From Anaerolineae bacterium (GTDB lineage: Bacteria; Chloroflexota; Anaerolineae; 4572-78; NAK82): DNA of 16,249 nt. The notes beneath the pieces are model-generated. The model worked only from the letters and a program-made list of their open reading frames with translations, ran no database searches and was not told where the DNA came from. The DNA lies in the NCBI GenBank assembly GCA_025062175.1, contig JANXAX010000021.1, positions 1-16,249 of the forward strand, written 5' to 3'. The position numbers were made by a program, and so were the translations under genes. Positions 6,824-13,804 of this stretch are shown here, in pieces (within the stretch, counting starts at the first letter, position 1; every line of letters begins with the position of its first letter).

Positions 6824-9174
6824 ACTCCTCGTGCAGAGCCCAGATGCCCCAGGAGACAGCGCCCATGCAACACGGCGATAATCACGCAGAACCCTGGTCG
6901 TGGTATGATGGCATCAATGTGTTCCTACTGGCCATCTTGGTGCTGTTGTTCTTCTGGCGCATTCTGACTCCGAACCCGGTCGACCGCGCCAGCTTCCCTC
7001 CGGGGGACTTCGCCAAGCAGTTCTGGGCGTTTGCCACCTTCGAGGCGCGCGAGCTGGCCGCCGGACGGTTGCCCCTGTGGAATCCCTACACTTATGCGGG
7101 TGCTCCTTTCTGGGCCGATGTGCAAAGCGCGGTGCTTTATCCGTTGAGCTTGCTCACCCTGGTGCTGGCGGGGATGCCCCACTTCCCCCTCTTCGCGCTC
7201 GAAGTGGAAGCGGTGGTCCATTTCTGGTTGGCAGGACTCTTCACCTACATGCTGCTGCGTCGACTGACCGGTCGGCGCGATGCCGCTCTGCTGAGCGCAC
7301 TTGTCTTCACCTTCGGCGGCTACCTGACCGGTTACCCCAGCCAACAGCTGGCCATCTTGGAGACCGATGTCTGGCTACCCCTTATCCTATATCTCTGTGA
7401 TGTAGCCCTGGTCGACCGTGACAGCGCTCCCCCCGCGTTGCGCGAGGTAACACGCTTATCACCTCTTCTGCTAGCAGGAGTCGCTTGGGGAATTGCCGTG
7501 TTGGCCGGCCATCCTCAGAGTGCGATGCTGGTCGGTTATACATTCACGTTCTACCTGGCCTTTATTGTGTTGGCTTACGCGCGCCACAGGGGCGGCAGTC
7601 GTCCTCTCCGGCGTGGGTGGGTGCGCGTTGCTGCGGCTTGGGTGTTTGTCATGCTAGCCGGGCTGGGGCTGGCAGCGGTGGCGTGGCTGCCGGCGTGGGA
7701 ATATATGCGCCTTTCGGTGCGCTCGGCCGGGGTCTATGACAAGATGTCCGGTGGCTTCCCCCTCTACGACGTGCTCCAGCTGCTACTTCCCGGCTCTGTC
7801 AGCTACTATTCACCGCTCTACGTAGGCATCCTGCCGCTTCTGTTCGCCCTATGGGGCACGCTGAACGCGCATATCCATCGACGCGAGACCGTGTTCTGGG
7901 GAGGGCTGGCCCTCGGGGCACTATTACTCTCCTTCGGTGGTGAGACATTCCTATATACACCGTTTTACCTGTTCATGCCAGGATTTGGGATCTTCCGCGG
8001 TCAGGAGCGACTCGCGTTTCTCTTCAGCTGGGCACTCGCCGTGCTAGCCGGTTACGGATTTGCGCAATATGCGCACTGGGACACGCGCGAGGGAGCACGC
8101 CGTGCCCAGTTTGCGACAATGGTGCGCTGGCTGCTTGTGAGCGGCATAGTGCTGGTGCTCCTGTTCTTTATCGGACATAATGCCACCGGCTGGCAGGATA
8201 CACATCCGTTTCGAGGCCTGTTAGCCAAGAGCGTCTGGTTGGTCATCTTGCTTGGTCTGGGATGGGGATTGCTACACGTGTACGATGCATTGCGGCCCTC
8301 CCGTGCCGTGTGGGGTGGGATCGGCCTGGGAGCACTAATTGTGCTGGACCTCTTCACCGCCAATTGGCAGATCAACGTGCACCCCTCCCCACCCGAGACA
8401 CAAACGGCCATGCCATCCGTCGTAGAAGCTATACTTGCTGACGCGCAGCCTGGCAAAGCGTTCCGCGTGTACAACGAGTACCGCCTCTATGAGAACTACG
8501 GGGTGCCCTTCGAGATCGAAGACACCTGGGGCGCCAGCCCATTGCGCCTGACGCGCTACGATGCCCTGTACCGCACCTTGCGTATGGAACGCATCTGGCA
8601 GCTGCTCAACGTGCACTATGTGATCACCTGGCGCCAGGAGCTATATGCCCCATCGCAGATCATCTACCAAGAGGCGGCCGACAAGGACACCACGTATGTG
8701 CACCGGCTGGAATCTCCCACGCCGCGCGCTTGGCTGGTGTACCGAGTGGAAGAAGTCGCTGACGAAGAGATGCTCGCCCGCCTGGACGACCAGGCATTCG
8801 ATCCGATGCAGGTGGCGCTGTTGCCACCTGGCCGTGCGCCCGCGCTGCATCCGCCTGCGGATGGACAAAGCGGTGAAGTCACCGTACACGCCCGCACTCC
8901 GGGAAGCATAACGCTGGACGTGATAACCCCTGTCAATGGGTTGCTAGTGGTGAGCGAAATCGACTATCCCGGCTGGCACGCCTATCTGGATGGACAGCCC
9001 GTGGACATCCTGCCAGTGAACTATATCTTGCGGGGGGTTGTAGTGTCGGCCGGTCGGCATCGGGTGGAGATGGTGTTCCGCCCGCTCAGCTTGGTAGTGG
9101 GAGCTGTCATCAGCGTGCTAATCGTATTGGCACTGCTGGGGATAGGACTGTCTTCCCGGCTGCGGAGGCGCTAG
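6817..9174 (+). CDS. YfhO-like GT-C membrane protein, gene C (start 6817 or, more likely, 6865)
   Basis: The protein has 785 residues from the ATG at 6817 and 769 from the ATG at 6865. Only the latter has a good ribosome-binding site, and it places the first helix (about 33-50 in long numbering) close to the N-terminus. The first outer loop has 'SFPPGDFAKQFWAF' with D64, then 'LPLWNPYTYAGAPFWAD' (85-101), the signature seen in YfhO-type proteins. A later 'FGIFRGQERLAFLFSWALA' segment also fits. The end of the protein has a small beta domain, 'DYPGWHAYLDGQPVDILPVN', then 'GRHRVEMVFRPLS' and a final helix, which is the typical YfhO finish. Family members such as Bacillus YfhO are linked to glycosylation of lipoteichoic acid. 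It lacks the C-terminal module found in genes A, B, D, E and F. Its stop abuts the start of gene D with no gap. Confidence 0.78.
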   Translation: MVNSSCRAQMPQETAPMQHGDNHAEPWSWYDGINVFLLAILVLLFFWRILTPNPVDRASFPPGDFAKQFWAFATFEARELAAGRLPLWNPYTYAGAPFWADVQSAVLYPLSLLTLVLAGMPHFPLFALEVEAVVHFWLAGLFTYMLLRRLTGRRDAALLSALVFTFGGYLTGYPSQQLAILETDVWLPLILYLCDVALVDRDSAPPALREVTRLSPLLLAGVAWGIAVLAGHPQSAMLVGYTFTFYLAFIVLAYARHRGGSRPLRRGWVRVAAAWVFVMLAGLGLAAVAWLPAWEYMRLSVRSAGVYDKMSGGFPLYDVLQLLLPGSVSYYSPLYVGILPLLFALWGTLNAHIHRRETVFWGGLALGALLLSFGGETFLYTPFYLFMPGFGIFRGQERLAFLFSWALAVLAGYGFAQYAHWDTREGARRAQFATMVRWLLVSGIVLVLLFFIGHNATGWQDTHPFRGLLAKSVWLVILLGLGWGLLHVYDALRPSRAVWGGIGLGALIVLDLFTANWQINVHPSPPETQTAMPSVVEAILADAQPGKAFRVYNEYRLYENYGVPFEIEDTWGASPLRLTRYDALYRTLRMERIWQLLNVHYVITWRQELYAPSQIIYQEAADKDTTYVHRLESPTPRAWLVYRVEEVADEEMLARLDDQAFDPMQVALLPPGRAPALHPPADGQSGEVTVHARTPGSITLDVITPVNGLLVVSEIDYPGWHAYLDGQPVDILPVNYILRGVVVSAGRHRVEMVFRPLSLVVGAVISVLIVLALLGIGLSSRLRRR
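6851..6855 (+). promoter_or_regulatory. Shine-Dalgarno AGGAG that favours a start at 6865 for gene C
   Basis: AGGAG lies 9 nt before the ATG at 6865. No comparable site precedes the ATG at 6817, which overlaps the stop of gene B, or the ATG at 6844. The site therefore favours 6865 as the true start, giving 769 residues. Confidence 0.55.
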
Positions 9175-11583
9175 ATGTTGCCTGCCGCCTCACATAATGT
9201 AATGACGCTCTCCCGAGATTCTGGCCCCGCGTACGCATGGCGTTGGATGGCCGCGTGTGGAGTGCTGTGCATCGCCTGGCTAGTGCGTTTCTATGGTCTG
9301 GCCGACCATCCACCAGGCATCTGGTTTGATCCGGCTTACGATGGTTTGGACGCTCTGCGCCTGATGCAGCGCGACGGTCACACGTTCTTCTTCCCTACGA
9401 ACGGGGGACGTGAATCCCTTTTCATTTATCTGCTCATCCCTTCCATTTCGATCTTCGGTGCGACGCCCTTCGCCTTGCGACTGGTGACAGCCTTGATGGG
9501 GGTGCTGCATGTGGCGCTGCTCTTCGGCATGCTGTACGACCTGCCGTCGGTGCTGCCGGAGACGACACCACTTGTCTGGCATATGCGTCGATTGCGTCTC
9601 TGGCTGGCAGTGAACGGCAGCCTGGCTCTGGCCGTCTCCTACTGGCATTTGAACGTCAGTCAGCGCGCCCAACGCCCCATTATGGTGCCGTTGCTGTCCG
9701 TGGCAGTGTATTGGTTCTTCCTTAAGGGATGGTATACCGGAAGGCATAGATGGTTCATCTTTTCGGGTGTGGCGTTGGGCCTGGGAGCTTATACATATGG
9801 CGCGGCACGCCTGCTGCCTGTCATTCTCGCCCTGGCTGTCCTGCCAGACCTGGTGCGCGCGGTTCTGCGAGGCCGCTCGGGTGGTCAGATGCCGTGCTTG
9901 CATTTGCAATGCCTCGGTCTGGGTGCGCTGGTGCTCAGCGCCATGCTGGTCGCGTCGCCGATGATAGGGTATTTTGTTGCCCATCCCGGCCAATTCAGCG
10001 CGCGCGCTGGCAGTGTCACGCTCTGGCACTATGTCCACGAGCCTCTCCAGATAGCGGTCGAGATCCTACAAAATGGGTTACGAGTGCTCGGATACTTTTG
10101 TTGCCTGGGTGGTACCTCGGTGTCGAATGGTCTGTCCGACTACCCAGGCATCACACCCTTACTGACACCTTTTCTCGCGATAGGTTTTCTCAGTGCCACA
10201 TGGTATCGCTATGATCTGTTTCATCGTTTGATTGGGCTGTGGTGGTTGATCGGATTACTTCCTTCTGTTGTGACAATTGAAGCACCCCACCCGCTGCGGA
10301 TGCTCGTGGCCATCACTCCGACAGCGGTTATGATCGCACTGGCACCGATATATCTCATCGGATGGTTGAAGCGTTTGCAACCCGCTTCGAAATGGGTACA
10401 CTGGCTACCCAGTTTGGTCGCGCTTCTGGAGTTAGCTTCCCTGCCCGTCACATGGCATGCCCATTTCGTGCGATGGGCCAGCGCGCTGGACACACGCCGT
10501 GCCAATGACATCGCCGCGTTGAGCATCCGCGATGCTGTGCTGCGTTACACTGCTGCTGGTGCTGCGGTCTACCTGCCCATGTCGCGCCTCAAAGATGCAC
10601 CGCTGCTCTACTATCTGAGTGGCCTCTACGAGCGCGAAGCTGCCCTGCAACCTTCCCCTGCCGAAGATGCGATCGTGGTCATCGCGCCAGACAGAAGGCC
10701 AACCGATACGACCTGGGCACGTATAGCAGGCAGACGGATCACCATCCTGCCGCCGCTGAACGAGGCTGGACTGGAGCTTATCAGCGCCGTCTTGGAGAGT
10801 GCATCAGCTACTCCATTGCATACCCCCGATGGCGATATAGCCGCCTGGGTCGCCTCTCTGGAGGTCGATCTGACCCGGTTTGTACAGCTGCCGATGCGCC
10901 AGACAGCCGTCTCTTTTGGGCCCATGCGTTTGACAGGCATCACCTATCCAGTTACGATTGATTTATCCGGCGCCGTGCAGGGCTTGCCGGTTATCTGTTA
11001 TTGGCAAGCGAACGCGCCAATGCGCGATGAGTATGAAGTGTTGGTTCACCTGGTGGACGACAATCGTCGTGCTTGGGGTAGTGGGGACGCTCGCCCCACC
11101 GGTTGGGTGTATCCGACCACTTTCTGGCGCCCGAGCTTGGACATCATCGCAGCGCAGCACCTCGTGACATTGCAGACGGAGACGCTGCCGCCGCCAGGAC
11201 GTTATTGGTTGGCCATCGCCGTGTATGATCCGGTCGTCGGGAGACGCTTGCCGCTACGCGATACAATGGGTGGTGCGTCGGATACTTATCTGGTCGGCCC
11301 GCTCAAAGTGCCCCTGGCGCCCCCTAATGAAACGCTATGGCAACAAGCTTTCAAACCAAATGTGCGTTTTGGAAATGTAGCCCAATTAGTCGGTTTCGCG
11401 ACAGATACATGGAGCGGGCATAGTGGTGAAGAGTTGCAGTTCGTCCTAATCTGGCGGGCGCTCCGCACCCCGACAATCGATTTGTGCACTTGCTGGATGT
11501 ACATGGCAAATTCGTTGCAGGTAGCGACTCACAGCCGGTCGCCAATACCTATCCCACCACCATCTGGTCGCCCGGCGAGTTGA
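9175..11583 (+). CDS. GT-C family membrane glycosyltransferase, gene D, frameshifted near its 3' end
   Basis: As it reads, 802 residues, of which the last 33 or so (after D769) are out-of-frame. GGAGG lies 6 nt before the ATG, which directly follows the stop of gene C. The membrane part (about 25-420) has 'PPGIWFDPAYDGLDALRLM' (46-64), 'NGGRESLFIYLLIPS' (76-90), 'SYWHLNVSQRAQRPIMVPL' (155-173) and 'LGLGAYTYGAARLLPV' (201-216). These resemble a GT39-like subfamily whose loop usually carries D-E; here D52 is kept but the next residue is Pro. One complete beta-rich module covers about 575-712. A second begins near 728 and is cut at 769 by loss of frame; its remainder is encoded in another frame up to 11771. 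The membrane domain is intact, so the enzyme may still work with a truncated tail. Natural mutation, strain polymorphism and assembly error are all possible. Confidence 0.72.
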   Translation: MLPAASHNVMTLSRDSGPAYAWRWMAACGVLCIAWLVRFYGLADHPPGIWFDPAYDGLDALRLMQRDGHTFFFPTNGGRESLFIYLLIPSISIFGATPFALRLVTALMGVLHVALLFGMLYDLPSVLPETTPLVWHMRRLRLWLAVNGSLALAVSYWHLNVSQRAQRPIMVPLLSVAVYWFFLKGWYTGRHRWFIFSGVALGLGAYTYGAARLLPVILALAVLPDLVRAVLRGRSGGQMPCLHLQCLGLGALVLSAMLVASPMIGYFVAHPGQFSARAGSVTLWHYVHEPLQIAVEILQNGLRVLGYFCCLGGTSVSNGLSDYPGITPLLTPFLAIGFLSATWYRYDLFHRLIGLWWLIGLLPSVVTIEAPHPLRMLVAITPTAVMIALAPIYLIGWLKRLQPASKWVHWLPSLVALLELASLPVTWHAHFVRWASALDTRRANDIAALSIRDAVLRYTAAGAAVYLPMSRLKDAPLLYYLSGLYEREAALQPSPAEDAIVVIAPDRRPTDTTWARIAGRRITILPPLNEAGLELISAVLESASATPLHTPDGDIAAWVASLEVDLTRFVQLPMRQTAVSFGPMRLTGITYPVTIDLSGAVQGLPVICYWQANAPMRDEYEVLVHLVDDNRRAWGSGDARPTGWVYPTTFWRPSLDIIAAQHLVTLQTETLPPPGRYWLAIAVYDPVVGRRLPLRDTMGGASDTYLVGPLKVPLAPPNETLWQQAFKPNVRFGNVAQLVGFATDTWSGHSGEELQFVLIWRALRTPTIDLCTCWMYMANSLQVATHSRSPIPIPPPSGRPAS

Positions 11584-11771
11584 TCACTGATATACGTTCC
11601 CTTCGTCTCGTAGATCACACAGGACACCCGCTGCCGGCAGGCGATTATCACATGGCCATTGGTCTGTACGATCTGGGCACAAACCAGCGTCTGCCAGTAT
11701 ATCGATCCGATACGATGAGCCCAGAGACAGACGCGTGGGTGCTCCCCATCCCGATCCATGTCGTGTCTTAA
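11481..11771 (+). pseudogene. Out-of-frame C-terminal remainder of gene D (second beta-rich module)
   Basis: From TTT at 11481 this frame reads 'FVHLLDVHGKFVAGSDSQ', then 'YPTTIWSPGE', 'LPAGDYHMAIGLYD' and a TAA at 11769-11771. These are the motifs that complete the second module of gene D. It has no ribosome-binding site or plausible start of its own; a GTG at 11484 lies inside the FVHLLD motif. It should be read as the missing tail of the upstream gene rather than an independent 95-residue gene. Its stop lies 26 nt before the preferred start of gene E. Confidence 0.75.
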
Positions 11772-13761
11772 ACGCTGCTTCTCGGAAGCGCTTAGGATGA
11801 ACGATGGACACGCTGGAATGGACACTGTAACCGGGATTCCACTATGTAAACAACCCACAATCCGTCATCTGACGTTCGCGCTTATGGTAGCTATCGTGCT
11901 GGTCGCTTTTGGGCTGCGGGCCTACCGCCTGGACTATCAGGAGCTGCGTGGCGACGAGGCAGCCACATGGGCCTACAGCATTCGGTCGTTCGATGAAATG
12001 TTCCACTTCTACAAAACCCATGCTCATCCACCGCTGTATTATCCGCTGATGCATTTATGGTTTCCACTTGCCGGCACCAGTGAGTACGCATTGCGCTTTC
12101 TGCCGCTGGTCAACGGGACATTCTTGGTGGCCCTTCTGATGGCGCTGGGGGCGCGTTGGTTCGGCTGGTGTGCGGCGGTGATATTGGGGCTCTTGACAAC
12201 CGTCATCCCCTACCAAATTTACTTTGCTCAAGATGCGCGCTCGTACACTCTGGCGACCTGGCTGGGAGCAGCGTCCACCTTGATCTTATGGCAAGCACTG
12301 AAGCAGGGTCGCTGGTGCGATTGGGCGCTCTACGGCGCGCTCAACCTGACGCTCGCCTACACGCATTATTATTTCTTCCTGATCGTGGTCTTCCAGGCCG
12401 TGTTCGTGCTGTGGCACACCTGGCAAAGAAGACAGATGCCGTGGCGTTATCTGGCCGTCGGCGCCGCGGCAGGGCTCGCGTATCTGCCATGGCTGATCTA
12501 CGTCTGGGAATTTCTGATGGAGTATAGTGGCAACATCGACTCGCCCGATTTCATCTCCGCAATGATACGTCCGCTGCTAGCTTTCGGCGGAGGGCAGTTC
12601 CTGATCCCGCCTCTGACCTGGGTGAACGCAGGTGCAACTACACTGTTACTAATATGGGGGGGAGTGGCAGCATGGCACAGCAACCGCCAGGCCGCATTGC
12701 TGACACTCCTTTATCTGTTCGGGCCATTGTTGACCGTCTTCTTCGCTTCACGCTCCAAAGAAATTTTCAGCGAGCGGTATCTGGTGTTGGCAAGTCCTGG
12801 CTTTCTGTTGTTGCTCGCCGTGGGCATAGAACATGCATTTCGCCACCGCGATGCCCGTCTGCGCGTACCAGTGGCATTATTGACTGTAGTTTTCCTAGGC
12901 TGCACAGCCTACGCGGCGTACAATTATTACCATAATCCCGCCTTCGCCAAAAGCCCGCCGTGGCGCAATGTTATGAATTACATCCGGCGCAAATCCCAGC
13001 CGGGTGATGCACTAATTTACACTGCCGCATTGCCCGAGATCATCTACTACAATGAGCGTGCCGCGCGATTGCCTGCCTACTTGATTCCTTATGATATAAA
13101 CACCACTGAACGAGGTGCCCGCGACGCTCTACAGGCCATTTTTGCGCAACATCCCCGCGCCTGGCTGATCCCGATCCCCGCCCCCGACGCACCGGTGTCG
13201 CGACTGGTGGAACCATGGCTGGAACGCTACAGCCCACGGCTGGATGCGGTTTTCTTCCGCGCCGTCCACATCGGCCTATATGAGTCGCCGGAACGTTTCC
13301 TCAAGACCATGATCCCTCAGGTGGTGGATTTTGCCGAGGCGAGTACCCCCCAGGACCGACTCATCCGGCTCGAGGGCTTCCGCTTTGGCAGGGGCGATAA
13401 GGCATCCCCTACCGCAAAGCAGGGTAAGAAGCTGATGCTCACGCTGGTTTGGAAGGCCCATACATTACTGAGCACCGATTACACTGTCTTCACCCATCTG
13501 ATCGGGCCCGACGGCCAGATGTGGGGACAATGGGACAACCCACCAGTGCGGGGCACCTATCCGACCAGTCGGTGGTCAGTTGGTGAACGTGTATTCGACC
13601 AGTATGCGATCCCCATTGACGCCCAGGCACCCAAGGGCGACTATTACGTGCTGGTCGGGTTGTACGAGCCCACATCGGGCAGGCGTTTGGTGGTGCTGGA
13701 TGCGGATGATCAGGCCACAGGAGATGCTGTACGGCTCAACCAGCTGGTCACGATACCCTGA
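11758..13761 (+). CDS. GT-C family membrane glycosyltransferase, gene E (start 11758 or, more likely, 11797)
   Basis: The protein has 667 residues from 11758 and 654 from 11797; the latter has a better ribosome-binding site and does not overlap the restored end of gene D. It is the closest relative of gene B in this window. It has 'LDYQELRGDEAATWAYS' with the acidic pair D66/E67 (long numbering), 'AHPPLYYPLMHLWF' (89-102), 'LRFLPLVNGTFLVAL' (112-126), 'IPYQIYFAQDARSYTL' (150-165) and 'SERYLVLASPGF' (338-349). A soluble segment ('PPWRNVMNYIRR', 400-411) matches the same region of gene B. A single beta-rich module follows (about 520-667), with 'DYTVFTHLIGPDG', 'TYPTSRWSVGERVFD' and 'KGDYYVLVGLYEP'. 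It is the shortest of the intact GT-C proteins here. The likely reaction is transfer from a polyprenyl-phosphate sugar on the outer membrane face; the substrate is not predictable. Confidence 0.8.
   Translation: MSCLKRCFSEALRMNDGHAGMDTVTGIPLCKQPTIRHLTFALMVAIVLVAFGLRAYRLDYQELRGDEAATWAYSIRSFDEMFHFYKTHAHPPLYYPLMHLWFPLAGTSEYALRFLPLVNGTFLVALLMALGARWFGWCAAVILGLLTTVIPYQIYFAQDARSYTLATWLGAASTLILWQALKQGRWCDWALYGALNLTLAYTHYYFFLIVVFQAVFVLWHTWQRRQMPWRYLAVGAAAGLAYLPWLIYVWEFLMEYSGNIDSPDFISAMIRPLLAFGGGQFLIPPLTWVNAGATTLLLIWGGVAAWHSNRQAALLTLLYLFGPLLTVFFASRSKEIFSERYLVLASPGFLLLLAVGIEHAFRHRDARLRVPVALLTVVFLGCTAYAAYNYYHNPAFAKSPPWRNVMNYIRRKSQPGDALIYTAALPEIIYYNERAARLPAYLIPYDINTTERGARDALQAIFAQHPRAWLIPIPAPDAPVSRLVEPWLERYSPRLDAVFFRAVHIGLYESPERFLKTMIPQVVDFAEASTPQDRLIRLEGFRFGRGDKASPTAKQGKKLMLTLVWKAHTLLSTDYTVFTHLIGPDGQMWGQWDNPPVRGTYPTSRWSVGERVFDQYAIPIDAQAPKGDYYVLVGLYEPTSGRRLVVLDADDQATGDAVRLNQLVTIP
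11784..11788 (+). promoter_or_regulatory. Shine-Dalgarno GGAAG favouring a start at 11797 for gene E
   Basis: GGAAG lies 8 nt before the ATG at 11797. The upstream ATG at 11758 lies inside the restored gene D tail and lacks a comparable site. The match is modest. Confidence 0.45.
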
Positions 13762-13795
13762 GTAAGACGCAAAGTAAGATCACAATGAGAGGTTT

Positions 13796-13801
13796 AGGAG
13801 G
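13796..13801 (+). promoter_or_regulatory. Consensus Shine-Dalgarno AGGAGG for gene F
   Basis: AGGAGG ends only 3 nt before the GTG at 13805. The match is perfect but the spacing is tighter than usual. No better in-frame start lies upstream, and the next candidates would cut into the first membrane helix. Confidence 0.55.
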
Positions 13802-13804
13802 GCT

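Noticed and set aside
11466..11482. Programmed -1 frameshifting in gene D at ACCCCG
   Set aside because: There is no X-XXY-YYZ slippery heptamer and no clear downstream stem-loop, and module spacing shows missing bases rather than a recoding site.
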